64,000 nucleotides of DNA, from the NCBI RefSeq assembly GCF_000377565.1, contig NZ_KB898353.1:310001-374000 (forward strand), read 5' to 3'. Shown piece after piece: positions 53,020 through 63,390 of the stretch. Both the position numbers and the translations under genes were made by a program. How positions within the stretch are numbered: position 1 is the stretch's first letter; every line of letters starts with the position of its first letter. This DNA is from Rhizobium sp. 2MFCol3.1 (GTDB taxonomy: Bacteria; Pseudomonadota; Alphaproteobacteria; Rhizobiales; Rhizobiaceae). Below the pieces are notes generated by a model, which saw only the letters and a program-made list of their open reading frames with translations, was not told the origin of the DNA and did no database searches.

Positions 53020-55151
53020 GCTACCTGCCTCATCTGCTGCGACCAAAGGTGGCGATAGGTCATGCAGCGCGTGACCAGCTGATCGTGGCGGCCGATATCG
53101 GCGATCTTGCCGCGTTCCACCACGAGAATGGCGTCGGCGTCGACAAGCGTGGAAAGCCGGTGCGAGACGATGATCACGGTCCGGCCAGCTGCGATCTGGC
53201 TCAAGTTCTGCCGGATGATCGCCTCGCTATCAGGGTCGAGGGCGCTGGTCGCCTCATCGAAAATCAGCAGCTTGGGATCGGTGATCAGCGCACGGGCGAT
53301 GGCCAGCCTTTGCTTTTGACCGCCGGAAAGGTTGGATGCGTTCTCCTCGAGTATGGTCTCGAAGCCGCGCGGCAGGCGCTCGATGAATTCCTCGGCGCCG
53401 GCAATGCGCGCGACTTCGACGATCTCCTCGATGCTGGCATCCGGCTTTGCGGCCGCGATGTTTTCGCGAACGGTGCCCTTGAACAGGAAGTTGTCCTGCA
53501 GCACGACGCCGATGCTGGTTCTCAGATGCACGAGGTCGATCTCGCGGCTGTCATAGCCATCGACGCGCACCAGGCCTTGCTGGCTTTGATACAGCCCCTG
53601 GATCAGCCGGGTGATTGTCGTCTTGCCGGAACCGCTCTTGCCGACGACGCCGAAGACGGACCCCTCTGGAATGCTGAAAGTGACGTCGTCGAGCGCCGGC
53701 GCGCCGTCGGGCGCATAGCGGAAGGTGACCTTGTCGAAGTCGATGCGACCGCGCAGCTGTGGGCGAATGCCACGGCCGCGGCCGAACTGTTCCGGACGCT
53801 GGTTCATGATCTCGCCGAGCATGCGAACGGAGAGCGCGACTTCCTGGTACTCGTGCACCATGGTGACGATCTGCACCAGCGGCCCGGAGACGCGGCCCGC
53901 CAGCATGTTGAAGGCGACGAGCGCACCGACCGTCATCGAGCCGTTGAAGACGTCGAGCGCACCGAGCCCGATGATTGCCACGCCCATCAGCTTCTCCAGA
54001 AGACCGGTCAGCGACTGGGCAACGGTCGAGATCTTGTCGACGCGGAAGCGCACCGAGATCGCCTGGGCGGAATGGTCATCCCAAACCTTGCGCTGGCGCG
54101 GTTCGAGCGCGAGCGATTTGACGGTACGCATGCCGTGCACGGTTTCGACCAGGAGCGCCTGCCGGTCCCCCTCGGCCTTGTAGAGCGCCTGCAGCCGCCG
54201 CTGAAACGGGCCGACCAGCAGCATCACCACGAGACCGACGAGAGCGGCGAAGCCGAGCACGACGAAGGTGAGCTTGACGCTATAGAGAAGCAGGATCGGG
54301 ATGAAGACCAACAACGACAGCCCGTCGAGAAGCGCCAGGAACAGACGACCGGTCAAAAACTCGCGTATCCGCCCCGTCTGCTGCATGTGCTTGACGATGA
54401 CGCCAGCGGAGGCTTGTTCGAAGAGCGCGATCGGAAGATTGAGCAAATGCCCGAACGTGCGGGTGGCGATGCGGATGTCGATCCGGTTCGTCGCGTAAAG
54501 CAGCAGATAGCGTCTAAGGAAGCTGAAGGTCGCGTCGAAGATCAGGGCGACGGCGATGCCGATCGTCAGCACGGTCAGCGTGGCGTAGCTTTGGTGGACC
54601 AGCACCTTGTCGATGACCAGCTGAAAGAACATCGGCGTCGTCAGTCCGAGGCCGTAAAGCACGAAGGCGGCCAGCGCGACATCGCGGAAGAAACTGCGCT
54701 GCTTGATCACCTCTGGAATGAACCAGCGGAAGCCAAACGGCTGGTCGTCATCGCTCATCCGATGACTGCGTTTCATCAGCACGACGGAGCCGCGCCAAGA
54801 CTTGGTAAACTGCTCTTCGTTGAGCAGTATGAATTCCGGCCGGGTCGCCAGAGGATCGAGCACGCGAACCTGCTTCTCCTCGCCATCGACCGCGCCGGCG
54901 ACCACCACCCAGTTTCCGTTCTCAAGTGCGGCAAGAATGGGGTAGGCGTTGCCGAGCTCAAACAGCGATGGCCAGGTGAGCGTCAGGTGCTTTGCCTTAA
55001 GCCCGGAGTCTTTTGCCATGCGCAGAAGCTGGCGCACGGCCACAGGTTCCTCGCCCACGGCATAATCGTGCTGAAGGCGCTCAGGCGAGAGATCGACGCC
55101 GTGGTGACGCGCGACGAGAGCGAGACAGTGGAGATTGGTGTGCAAAAACAT
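53016..55151 (-). CDS. HlyB-type type I secretion ABC transporter with degenerate C39 domain
   Basis: A 711-residue exporter. The N-terminal domain (about residues 1-125) looks like a C39 peptidase, but the catalytic Cys position appears replaced ('HTNLHCLALVARHHG'). It is therefore probably a non-cleaving C39-like domain, as in HlyB. A six-helix membrane domain follows, then the ATPase with Walker A 'VGKSGSGKTT', the signature 'NLSGGQKQRLAIARAL', Walker B 'LLIFDEATSALD' and the H-loop 'IIVSHRLSTL'. It drives export of an unfolded substrate in one step. The likely substrate is the 1745-residue protein of the same operon, and possibly the giant protein at 1395. The start at 55151 lacks a strong ribosome-binding site. 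Confidence 0.93.
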   Translation of the reverse strand: MFLHTNLHCLALVARHHGVDLSPERLQHDYAVGEEPVAVRQLLRMAKDSGLKAKHLTLTWPSLFELGNAYPILAALENGNWVVVAGAVDGEEKQVRVLDPLATRPEFILLNEEQFTKSWRGSVVLMKRSHRMSDDDQPFGFRWFIPEVIKQRSFFRDVALAAFVLYGLGLTTPMFFQLVIDKVLVHQSYATLTVLTIGIAVALIFDATFSFLRRYLLLYATNRIDIRIATRTFGHLLNLPIALFEQASAGVIVKHMQQTGRIREFLTGRLFLALLDGLSLLVFIPILLLYSVKLTFVVLGFAALVGLVVMLLVGPFQRRLQALYKAEGDRQALLVETVHGMRTVKSLALEPRQRKVWDDHSAQAISVRFRVDKISTVAQSLTGLLEKLMGVAIIGLGALDVFNGSMTVGALVAFNMLAGRVSGPLVQIVTMVHEYQEVALSVRMLGEIMNQRPEQFGRGRGIRPQLRGRIDFDKVTFRYAPDGAPALDDVTFSIPEGSVFGVVGKSGSGKTTITRLIQGLYQSQQGLVRVDGYDSREIDLVHLRTSIGVVLQDNFLFKGTVRENIAAAKPDASIEEIVEVARIAGAEEFIERLPRGFETILEENASNLSGGQKQRLAIARALITDPKLLIFDEATSALDPDSEAIIRQNLSQIAAGRTVIIVSHRLSTLVDADAILVVERGKIADIGRHDQLVTRCMTYRHLWSQQMRQVA

Positions 55152-55182
55152 ACGCGTGGCCCACCCGGAATAGCGATAGCGT

Positions 55183-55476
55183 TTAGTTGAAATTCGGCGA
55201 AGCGTTCTGCGACTGAGCCGCATCCGCCGCTGGAGCCTGCATGTCGCTGATGCGGCGAACGGCGCCTGCCTCGACGAGACCGCCGAGCGCCTTCTGCATC
55301 AGATCCACCGCATTTGCGAATGCCTCGACCGGCATGATGATGCGCTGACGGAATTCAGGCTTCGGATTGTTGCTGGCATCGCGTTCGGTCGCCGAAAGCG
55401 ACATCAGATCGATCCTGACGATCGATCCGGTTACCGTGATTTCGCCGATGCCGTCGGAATAAAGTTCGCTGCTCAT
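55183..55476 (-). CDS. small protein of the type I secretion operon (97 aa)
   Basis: A 97-residue soluble protein ('SSELYSDGIGEITVTGSIVRIDLMSLS', 'PEFRQRIIMPVEAFANAVDLMQKALGGLVEAGAVRR'). It has a beta-rich first half and a helical second half, with no signal or membrane segment. Similar short proteins are found next to type I exporters in rhizobia and methylobacteria, as I recall, but no function is assigned. It lies 31 nt before the ABC gene and 34 nt after the CobW gene. Confidence 0.75.
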   Translation of the reverse strand: MSSELYSDGIGEITVTGSIVRIDLMSLSATERDASNNPKPEFRQRIIMPVEAFANAVDLMQKALGGLVEAGAVRRISDMQAPAADAAQSQNASPNFN

Positions 55477-55510
55477 TGTATGCCCTCTGGTTTGGTTGTT
55501 TCAAAAAGTG

Positions 55511-56737
55511 TCACGCATGGCCGTGCTGCCATGCTGGAAAGGGATCGTGCATGCCCTGTGCCAGATGCGGTTCAAAGCTCGTCTCTTTGCCGACAAGGCA
55601 ATCGTCGAGCGCCGCGCAAACGGCATTCCGGTCAAGCCCCGCGCCGATGAAGACGAGCTCCTGGCGGCGGTCGCCCCAGGTCTCGTTCCAGTGCTTGTCC
55701 AGCAGTTGCCGGAATTGCGGGTAGCGCGGCCATTGCGCCTTCGGCACCGTCGCCCACCAATAGCCCTTCGCGGTGATCTGGCGCTGAACGCCGGCGATCG
55801 ACAGCTGGCCGATTTCCGAGGGGCGCGTCGCGAGCCAGAAATGGCCCTTCGCGCGGATCAGGCCCGGCCATTCCATTGCAAGGAAACGCTCCAGCTTCAC
55901 CGGATCGAATGGCCGGCGCGCGCGGTATACAAAGCTCGATATGCCATATTCCTCCGTCTCCGGAACATGGTCGCCCCAGCCATAGAGCTCCTTGTGCCAC
56001 AGAGGATGGCGCGCAGATTTCGCTTCGCTGAAGAGGCGCGTATCGAGGATCGAGCCAAGCTGCAGGTCGCCGAAATCCGTCTCGACAACGCGGGCGTCCG
56101 GGTTCAGCGATGCCACGATCTGCCGGATCATGACGCGCGTCGCCGCATCGACCTCCGAGATTTTGTTGATCACGATCACGTCTGCGAATTCGATCTGGTC
56201 GACCAGAAGGTCGATCAGCGAGCGGTTGTCTTCGTCGTCGCGCACTTCGCCGCGATCGCTGAGAAAATCGGTGCTCGAGAAATCCGCCAGGAGATTGGCC
56301 GCATCGACGACCGACACCATCGTGTCCAGCCGGGCGATATCGCAGAGTGCCGCGCCGTTTTCGTCGCGAAACGAGAAAGTGGCGGCGATCGGCAACGGCT
56401 CGGCGATGCCGGTGCCTTCGATCAGCAGGTAATCGAAGCGTCCCTCGGCGGCGAGCCGCCGGACTTCCGTCAACAGGTCGTCGCGCAGCGTGCAACAGAT
56501 GCAGCCGTTGCTGAGCTCCACCAGCGTCTCGTTTGTGCGCGAGAGGTTGGCGTCGCCGCCGCGAACGAGATCGGCGTCGATGTTGACCTCGCTCATGTCG
56601 TTGACGATGACGGCGACACGACGCCCCTCGCGATTGCGCAGGACATGGTTGAGCAAGGTGGTCTTGCCGGCGCCCAGGAAGCCCGCCAAAACCGTCACCG
56701 GAAGCCTGTTGTCGCTCGCGCCCCGTTCCATGCTCAT
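55511..56737 (-). CDS. CobW/ZigA-family GTP-binding metallochaperone
   Basis: A 408-residue G3E GTPase. It has Walker A '[18 protein letters not shown]', the metal-binding CxCC motif in '[14 protein letters not shown]', '[10 protein letters not shown]' and 'VINKISEVD' for guanine recognition. The CobW C-terminal domain includes '[18 protein letters not shown]' and '[19 protein letters not shown]'. Family members deliver zinc or cobalt to client enzymes. The start at 56737 lies only 2 nt after the stop of the large secreted-protein gene, so the two are surely cotranscribed, an unusual partner for a type I system. It ends His-Gly-His-Ala. No Zur box was seen. Confidence 0.92.
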   Translation of the reverse strand: MSMERGASDNRLPVTVLAGFLGAGKTTLLNHVLRNREGRRVAVIVNDMSEVNIDADLVRGGDANLSRTNETLVELSNGCICCTLRDDLLTEVRRLAAEGRFDYLLIEGTGIAEPLPIAATFSFRDENGAALCDIARLDTMVSVVDAANLLADFSSTDFLSDRGEVRDDEDNRSLIDLLVDQIEFADVIVINKISEVDAATRVMIRQIVASLNPDARVVETDFGDLQLGSILDTRLFSEAKSARHPLWHKELYGWGDHVPETEEYGISSFVYRARRPFDPVKLERFLAMEWPGLIRAKGHFWLATRPSEIGQLSIAGVQRQITAKGYWWATVPKAQWPRYPQFRQLLDKHWNETWGDRRQELVFIGAGLDRNAVCAALDDCLVGKETSFEPHLAQGMHDPFPAWQHGHA

Positions 56738-56739
56738 CC

Positions 56740-59700
56740 CTAAGCCGCGAGCTGCGGCCGGAAGGCCACGTCGACATAGTAGTTGGTGCTGTTGTAGGTG
56801 CTGGTCGGGAACAGCCCGGCCGCGCCGTAGGCATAGACGCCGTTGCCGCCGCTGAGCGCGGATGACATCGCCTGCAGATTGCCATTGGATACGCTGTTGT
56901 TGAAATAGCTGCCCGTTGCCGAATAGTTCCCATTGGTGCTGTAGGAGACGACGTAGGTTGTGTTCGCGGAGATGGCTACCTGATTGTTCAGCGTGACGGA
57001 CTGCCAGCCGCTCGCGGTTTCGTTCGTGAAAGTTGCGCTGGCGAGCAGATCGCCGGTTGCTGTCCAAAGATAGCCCGTGTGCGTGCCGGTGTTCGTTGCG
57101 CCCTTGTAGAAGCTGATGCCGGTGATCCAGCCGGCGGCGTCGGCCTGGAACTTCATCCCCAGATTGACGCGCGAATTGTCGTTGACCGAAACAACCGTTG
57201 GCGTCGCGCTCGCGGCGAAGACGCTTTGCGTGGGCGTCGTTGACTGCGGATTGACAGTCAGCGACACCTGCGCCGAGGCGGTTCCACCTGCGCCGTCGGA
57301 GATCGCATAAGAGAAGCTGGCGGTGCCGGAGTATCCCGTCGTCGGCGTAAACGTGATGGCCTTTGTCTGACTGTTAAACACGACGGTTCCGTTCACGGCA
57401 CTGCTTACGCCCGTGACCGACAGCGTGTTGCCATCGGCATCCGTATCATTGGCAAGCAGCGTCGACGCCTGGATTGTCAGCGCGGCACCCGCTGTCGTCT
57501 GGAAGCCTGTGTCATTGACCGCGACCGGCGGCCGGTTCGCTACGGTTTGCGCGCTGCCGCTCTGGTAGACCACGTCGACCCAGTAGTTGGTCGCGTTGTA
57601 GCTCGCCGTCGGGAAAAGGCTTGTCGATCCATAGGCATAAACGCCGTTGGTGCTGCCCGGTGCCGTCAGGCCGCCATTCGAGTAGTCGGCGGTGAAATAG
57701 TTCGGCGTGGCTGCATAGTGGCCGTTGGAGTGGTAGCTGGCGACGTAGGTCGTGCCTGCAGTGATGGTGACCGGTGCATTGAGCGTGACCGTCTGCCAGC
57801 CGCTTGCCGTCTCGTTGCTGAAGACCGCGGAGGCGAGCAAGGTGCCCGTGCTGCTCCAAAGCGAGCCAACATGGGTGCCGATATCCTGGGCGCTCTTGTA
57901 ATAGCGAAGAGCGGTGATCTGTCCGCCGGCGGACGCGACGAACCTGACCCCGAGCTCGACAGGGCTGGTATCACTGTCGGCGGCTATGCTCGGCGTCTGC
58001 GACGAGGAAAACAGGCTCGTGGTTGTCGGCGGAGTGGTTGGTTGACTGACCGTCAGATTGACCTGCGCCGACGCAGTTCCGCCGCGTCCATCCGAAATCG
58101 TGTAAGTGAAACTCGCGGCGCCGACATAGCCGCTGGCAGCCGTAAAGATGACGGAGTTCGTCTGGCTGTTGAACGTGACGGTGCCATTCGTCGCCCCGCT
58201 CACGCCTGTTATCGAAAGCGCATCCCCATCCGCGTCCGTGTCGTTTGCAAGAAGCGTGGCCGCCGCGATTGACAGGGCGGTGTTCGAATAGGCCTGGAGC
58301 CCATTGTCGTTCGCCGCTACCGGTGCCGTATTGCTGACCGTCGACTGGTTGAAGACGACATCGACCCAGTAGTTCGATGCCTGATAGGTGCCGGTCGGGA
58401 AAAGCGAGTTAGCTCCGTAGCCATAGAGGCCATTGCCGCCGCTTGCGGCGCTCGAAAGCCCGGTCAGCACGCCGTTGGTATGGTTGGTTGTGAAATAATT
58501 CGCCGTTGCAACGTAGGAGCCGGTCGTATGATAAGACGCGATGTAGGTGACGCCGGCCGTGATCTGGATCGGGCTGTTGAACTTCGCGGTCTGCCAGCCG
58601 CTCGCCGATTCGTTGGCGAAGGTCACGGTCCCGACGAGCTGCCCGCTTGCTGTCCAGATGGAGCCGGTATGAGCGCCGGTATCGCCGGCGGCCTTGTAGA
58701 AGCTGATGCCGCTGATCGTGCCGTTGGCGGATGAAACGAATTTCATCCCGAGTTCCAGGGGCGTGCCGTCATTGAAGCCGGAGCCCGTAGGGCCTTCGCC
58801 GGCGTTGAACAATCCGACGCCAGCCGGCGCGGCTTGGACGGTGAGGCTGACATTGCCTTGGCTGGTGCCGTTTCGCCCGTCCGAGAGCGTGTAGGTAAAG
58901 GTCGCCGGGCCGCTGTAGTTCGCGGTCGGCGTAAAGACGATTGTTCCGGTCTGGGTGTTCAAGGACACCGTGCCATTTACGGCATTGCCAACACCGGTTA
59001 TCGTCAAAGCGTCGCCATTTGCATCAGTATCGTTGGCGATCAGCGCCGCGGTTGATATCGCCAAGGAGCCGTTACGGCCGACCGTGAAGCCGCTGTCGTC
59101 GTGGGCGACCGGCGCTGTGTTGGCGCCGGCGTCGAACACGACATCGACCCAATAGTTTGTGCCGCCGGGGCTTAGGTTCGGGAACAGCGAGTTGGACCCA
59201 TAGGCATACACGCCACCGCCATCGACGGTCTTCAGCGCACCGTTGCTATAGCCCGAGCCGAAATAATCTTCGCTGACCGAGTAGTATCCGTTGCTGTGGT
59301 AGGAAGCGGTGTAGGTCGTCCCGGCGGTGATCTGCACGGGGCTTGAGAACATGACCGTCTGCCAGCCCGAAAGCGATTCACCGGTCGAGATGCCGGTTGC
59401 GAGCAGCGTGCCGTTGGCGCTCCAGAGGCTGACGACGTGCTGGCCGATGTTATAAAAGCCCTTGTAGAAGCGAATACCCTGGACGGCGCCGTTGGTGGTC
59501 GACTGGAAGCGAACGCCGAGTTCAACACCGTCGCGGTCAATCGCGGTTTCCAGCGCGGGTTTCGCTCCGAGTGTCCACAGGCCCTGCGTTTGAGGCAACG
59601 TTACCGTTACCTGCTTACCAGCCGATGGCGTCTCCAGATTGACGCTGTCGTCGACGGCACGAGACATGATGGTGTAGGTGCCGCTTGCCTGAACAACCCA

Positions 59701-61977
59701 GCTATAGCTCCAGCTTTCACGCCCTGTTGCCTTGAACCAATGCTGCCCGCCATCGGTGGAAACTTCGACGCCCGCAACGACGCCGCCACCGAAGTCCTGC
59801 GCTGTTCCGGTAACGGTGACATGCTGACCTTCGAGGAAGCTGGCGCCCAGTGTCGGCGAGGTGATCGTGGACGTCGGCTTGGTGTGATCGGTCGATTGCG
59901 TGGCGAGCACCAGGCTGGCGTCCAGTGTCGTCGGTTGAATGCCCATGTCGGCGAACATGTTGACCATGGCCTGCTGGACATTCGGATCAGTCGGTGTGGC
60001 CGGTCCCTCGTGGTCGGCGTTTAGGCCCCACGACCAGAATACGGTGCCGGCGCCGAAAACCAGCGCACCGCTTTCCGCGCGATACATGGTTAGGCTGTGT
60101 GTTGCGATCGCGCTGCCGATCGTCGTGCCGTAGTCTCGAAGATAGGTGTCCACGGACACGCTGGAAAGCGACAGGTTGATCAAGCCGGCTGGCCGGAAGC
60201 CGTTCTCCACATCAGAGTCCCACTCATAGCCGAGCAGGTTCTGTACCAGGCTGAAGCTTTCACCTGGCTGCAGGCTGGCCACATCCGTGTTACGCCAGAA
60301 GCGCAGTTTCGAATAATCGTAGGGGATTTTGATCGTGTCCTGACGATAGCTGTCCACGGTGAACATCGTGCCCGTCAGCGAGTTTTCCGGTTCCTGGCCC
60401 GGATCGGCATACCGCGGATCGCGCCAGGTTCCCGTGCCGATGTTGCTCGGATCGCTGCTGGTCCCCCAGGTCTCCTTGTAACAGACCATCGTGCGATAAG
60501 GCGTGCCGTTGCCGTCGATGCTGGTTTCCCAGCGGATCTTCCAATAGACCTCGTTGCCGCTCCAGAATGCCAGGTTGACGCCATTGTCGCGCGCCGCTTC
60601 CACGTTGGTGCGCTGCTCGGCCGACCAGTATTCATCATGGCCGACGGACAGGAAAGCCTGATGGTTCAAAAGCAGGCTGCCGCTTCGCGATGAATCCACG
60701 CCGGAGATGTAGGAGACATCGTAGCCGTTCTGCTCCAGCCACGAGATGGCCGAGGCTTCTACCCCGAAGATGTAATCATGCGTGCCGCCCGCCGGGCTGA
60801 CATTGGTGATGATCGGGCGGTTGTAGCTCACCGCGGATGCGCGGCCGATGGCGGTCAAGCCGCAGCTGCAGTTTGGTGGCAGATAGCCGATCATGTTGGC
60901 CGGATCGACCGGCACTTCGCCATAATACAAGCTGGCGCCGCCCCAGGCATTGTAGGCCTGCCAGGTCGTATCCGACGTCTGGAAGACGATGTTGCTGGCC
61001 GCGGCGTCGTCGCGCACGATAAACGGAATGATACCCGCGTCATCGACGCCATCTTCGCGAACGAGCTTGGCGAAGTAGACGCCCGATACCGCATCCGCGG
61101 GAATTGCCCAGCTTGCCGATACCGACCAGTTGCCGCAGTCGATCAGCCCGAGCGACATATCGACGATCGGGTGCGGTTGGATCTGTGCCGTCGTTAGCGA
61201 CTTGTCGATCGAGGCAACCTTGCGGGCGCCATCGCCGCCATAATAGCCCATTCGATAGATATCGATGCGATAGTGCGTCGAATCCGTCGCGATCTTGAAG
61301 TCCACGGTCTGCCCGATGTTGCGGCTGATATCCGTTGCGAAGCCCTGGATTGTGCCGTCGCCGTCTCCCTGGAGCTCCCATTCGCTGCGTGGCGTGCCCT
61401 GCAGTTTGTTTTCGTCAGCGATTTTGTTCCTCGCAGCCGCAGCCGCAGCCGGAGCCGCAGCCGTGGCTGCTGGCGCCACCAGCGCGGTCGGCTCGCTGAT
61501 GCTCTGTATCGAGGCCAATACCGTCGGTGCCACTGCCGTCGAGGTGACACGCAGGACCGTTGAAACGGCTGGTGTAACAGCGTCGACGGGCGTGGTTGTA
61601 TCTACGGACGATGCGTTGGCGCTGCTGTCTGGAAGAACGACGCTCGCGCTTTCCGTAACGAGACGAGCCGGGACAGGCGCGGCGTCAACCGGCAATACCG
61701 TCCGGGGCTCCGGCGTCGACGCTGTCGTAGTGGAGGTATCGGTAAGAGCCGCGGTTTCCGAGACCGTGGTCGAGGTATCGCTTCCGGCGGACCCGAATAC
61801 AGCGGCAGTGCCTGCGGACGCTTGGAACGCCGCTGCCGCAGTGTTCGGCTGTCCGCTGTTGGTATCGGAAGCGGCGGGCGCAACGCCAGTGCTCCAGTTC
61901 TTGCCTGCTGCATAAACTGTCGTGACCCCACCGAACGCACTGAGATAACTGTTATTGCGACCGCGTATCTTGATCAT
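56740..61977 (-). CDS. 1745-aa secreted protein: DMF-amidase-like domain, Ig-like and four DUF4082 domains
   Basis: There is no Sec signal; the N-terminus is '[18 protein letters not shown]'. Residues about 20-185 are Thr/Ser/Ala-rich with a poly-Ala run. Residues about 190-680 resemble the N,N-dimethylformamidase beta-subunit-like domain ('[19 protein letters not shown]', '[11 protein letters not shown]'). An Ig-like domain (about 690-800) follows. Four DUF4082 domains ('GVRFxS...GxxFYKG...YWVDVVF') then alternate with three cadherin-like domains carrying '[16 protein letters not shown]'. It begins the minus-strand operon that contains the ABC and HlyD genes, and is the most likely type I substrate. 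No RTX repeats are seen. A role in surface polysaccharide or matrix is inference. Confidence 0.9.
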   Translation of the reverse strand: MIKIRGRNNSYLSAFGGVTTVYAAGKNWSTGVAPAASDTNSGQPNTAAAAFQASAGTAAVFGSAGSDTSTTVSETAALTDTSTTTASTPEPRTVLPVDAAPVPARLVTESASVVLPDSSANASSVDTTTPVDAVTPAVSTVLRVTSTAVAPTVLASIQSISEPTALVAPAATAAAPAAAAAARNKIADENKLQGTPRSEWELQGDGDGTIQGFATDISRNIGQTVDFKIATDSTHYRIDIYRMGYYGGDGARKVASIDKSLTTAQIQPHPIVDMSLGLIDCGNWSVSASWAIPADAVSGVYFAKLVREDGVDDAGIIPFIVRDDAAASNIVFQTSDTTWQAYNAWGGASLYYGEVPVDPANMIGYLPPNCSCGLTAIGRASAVSYNRPIITNVSPAGGTHDYIFGVEASAISWLEQNGYDVSYISGVDSSRSGSLLLNHQAFLSVGHDEYWSAEQRTNVEAARDNGVNLAFWSGNEVYWKIRWETSIDGNGTPYRTMVCYKETWGTSSDPSNIGTGTWRDPRYADPGQEPENSLTGTMFTVDSYRQDTIKIPYDYSKLRFWRNTDVASLQPGESFSLVQNLLGYEWDSDVENGFRPAGLINLSLSSVSVDTYLRDYGTTIGSAIATHSLTMYRAESGALVFGAGTVFWSWGLNADHEGPATPTDPNVQQAMVNMFADMGIQPTTLDASLVLATQSTDHTKPTSTITSPTLGASFLEGQHVTVTGTAQDFGGGVVAGVEVSTDGGQHWFKATGRESWSYSWVVQASGTYTIMSRAVDDSVNLETPSAGKQVTVTLPQTQGLWTLGAKPALETAIDRDGVELGVRFQSTTNGAVQGIRFYKGFYNIGQHVVSLWSANGTLLATGISTGESLSGWQTVMFSSPVQITAGTTYTASYHSNGYYSVSEDYFGSGYSNGALKTVDGGGVYAYGSNSLFPNLSPGGTNYWVDVVFDAGANTAPVAHDDSGFTVGRNGSLAISTAALIANDTDANGDALTITGVGNAVNGTVSLNTQTGTIVFTPTANYSGPATFTYTLSDGRNGTSQGNVSLTVQAAPAGVGLFNAGEGPTGSGFNDGTPLELGMKFVSSANGTISGISFYKAAGDTGAHTGSIWTASGQLVGTVTFANESASGWQTAKFNSPIQITAGVTYIASYHTTGSYVATANYFTTNHTNGVLTGLSSAASGGNGLYGYGANSLFPTGTYQASNYWVDVVFNQSTVSNTAPVAANDNGLQAYSNTALSIAAATLLANDTDADGDALSITGVSGATNGTVTFNSQTNSVIFTAASGYVGAASFTYTISDGRGGTASAQVNLTVSQPTTPPTTTSLFSSSQTPSIAADSDTSPVELGVRFVASAGGQITALRYYKSAQDIGTHVGSLWSSTGTLLASAVFSNETASGWQTVTLNAPVTITAGTTYVASYHSNGHYAATPNYFTADYSNGGLTAPGSTNGVYAYGSTSLFPTASYNATNYWVDVVYQSGSAQTVANRPPVAVNDTGFQTTAGAALTIQASTLLANDTDADGNTLSVTGVSSAVNGTVVFNSQTKAITFTPTTGYSGTASFSYAISDGAGGTASAQVSLTVNPQSTTPTQSVFAASATPTVVSVNDNSRVNLGMKFQADAAGWITGISFYKGATNTGTHTGYLWTATGDLLASATFTNETASGWQSVTLNNQVAISANTTYVVSYSTNGNYSATGSYFNNSVSNGNLQAMSSALSGGNGVYAYGAAGLFPTSTYNSTNYYVDVAFRPQLAA

Positions 61978-62286
61978 GTGTCACCTATCCCCGTGCGAGT
62001 GGCCATGTATCCCCAAATGAGTGGCCATCGTGCCATCTTTCGCGCGGGAGGGAACGACGGCAATCAGTGGTACGCACAAAAGCGGCGTGTACTTCGTTTT
62101 GATTACTTAGCGGTCCGGGGTTTATCTGTATTCTATTTGAATATATGCGCAGATGTGTTCGAGTTGCTTTGAGTGGATCCTGCAAAGTGCGGCTAGCGGC
62201 TTCCTCGGGAAACGGCATCGGACAATTCGCCCAACCCTTTGAAGTTGCGGCGGGAACTGAATCCTCGGTTGCGGTGTTTCTGCGAC
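61978..62286. other. divergent promoter region
   Basis: A 309-bp gap between the type I substrate gene and the topoisomerase gene. The centre (62090-62160) is AT-richer and probably holds promoters for both. No gene, hairpin or repeat is recognised. Confidence 0.4.
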
Positions 62287-63345
62287 ATGGACCAAGCGAT
62301 CAAACAACCGGAAATCACCGTCGCAGCCTTGGCGTCGTCTCGACTGGTTTACACCACGGATATCGAACACGGCATCACGCGCAAGGCGGAGAAAAATGGT
62401 TTCCTCTATTACGCTCCCGATGGGCGCAGGATCACGGATAGTGCGGAAATTTCGCGGCTGAACGCGCTGGCGATCCCGCCCGCATATATCGACGTTCGCA
62501 TATCGCCCAATCCGCTCTCGCATCTGCAGGCGATCGGTATCGACGCGCGCGGACGCCGGCAGTATCGTTATCATCCGGAATGGCATTCGGAGCGCGCACG
62601 CGCCAAGTTCGACCAGCTACTCGAGTTCGGCGAACGCCTGCCTGATATTCGAGAACGTGTTGACGCCGATCTGCGGGCTCGTGCGCCGACGATGGACAAG
62701 GCACTGGCCACTATCGTCTGGATGCTCGACAATCTCTATATCCGCATCGGAAATGCCGCATACGCGGAGGATAACGGCTCGTTCGGCCTGACGACCTTGC
62801 GCCGCCGGCACGTCAAGATCGACGGCTCCAAGGTGAAATTCCGCTTCAAGGGAAAATCCGGCAAGGAATGGAACTTAGTGCACACGGATCGACGCATCGC
62901 GCGCGTGGTTCGCGGCCTGCAGGAATTACCGGGGCAGCAGTTGTTCCAGTATGTCTGCGAGGACGGGACCCGCCGGCAGATATCGTCGCAGGATGTCAAC
63001 GAATATATCCGGGAGGTATCCGGCGCCGAGTTCAGCTCCCGCCAGTTTCGCACATGGGGTGCGACCTGTGCGGCGGTCACTGCCCTTACGCCTTTGAGCG
63101 TTGCCGCCACCGAGGCCGCGATCGCGCGACAGATGAATGAGGTGATCGACGCGGTTGCGGCCATGCTCGTCAATACGCGCGCTGTCTGTCGATCGTCCTA
63201 TATCCATCCCGCTGTGTTCGATGAATTCAAGGCTGGCAGATTGGGCCAGTTGCTGCGCACAAGGCCAACGCGAAGCAAGCGCTTGCTGAAGTGGATGGAT
63301 GCGGAAGAGGCCCGTGTGCTGGGTTGGCTGAAGTCGGTGTCGTGA
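62287..63345 (+). CDS. type IB DNA topoisomerase
   Basis: A 352-residue enzyme of the poxvirus/eukaryotic-like bacterial TopIB family. The N-terminal domain has 'GFLYYAPDGRRI' and 'LNALAIPPAYIDVRISP', with 'GIDARGRRQYRYHPEW'. The catalytic domain has 'GLTTLRRRHVKIDG', 'FKGKSGKEWN', 'FRTWGATCAA' and the nucleophile Tyr in 'VCRSSYIHPAVFDEF'. It relaxes supercoils by transient 3'-phosphotyrosine nicking. Such genes are common as single accessory copies in rhizobia. The ATG at 62287 is preferred over an upstream TTG. It is convergent with treZ. Confidence 0.92.
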   Translation: MDQAIKQPEITVAALASSRLVYTTDIEHGITRKAEKNGFLYYAPDGRRITDSAEISRLNALAIPPAYIDVRISPNPLSHLQAIGIDARGRRQYRYHPEWHSERARAKFDQLLEFGERLPDIRERVDADLRARAPTMDKALATIVWMLDNLYIRIGNAAYAEDNGSFGLTTLRRRHVKIDGSKVKFRFKGKSGKEWNLVHTDRRIARVVRGLQELPGQQLFQYVCEDGTRRQISSQDVNEYIREVSGAEFSSRQFRTWGATCAAVTALTPLSVAATEAAIARQMNEVIDAVAAMLVNTRAVCRSSYIHPAVFDEFKAGRLGQLLRTRPTRSKRLLKWMDAEEARVLGWLKSVS

Positions 63346-63390
63346 AAGGTTGCGTCTTCGGGTCGATGGGCAGTGCGACAATGCTGCTCG

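Noticed and set aside
52995..55190. Plus-strand open frame of 731 codons opposite the ABC exporter gene
   Set aside because: The opposite strand has all ABC motifs; this frame is a composition artefact.
61420..61460. Run of GCAGCC-type repeats as a regulatory microsatellite
   Set aside because: It encodes the poly-Ala stretch of the secreted protein in frame; may vary in length but no regulatory role can be supported.
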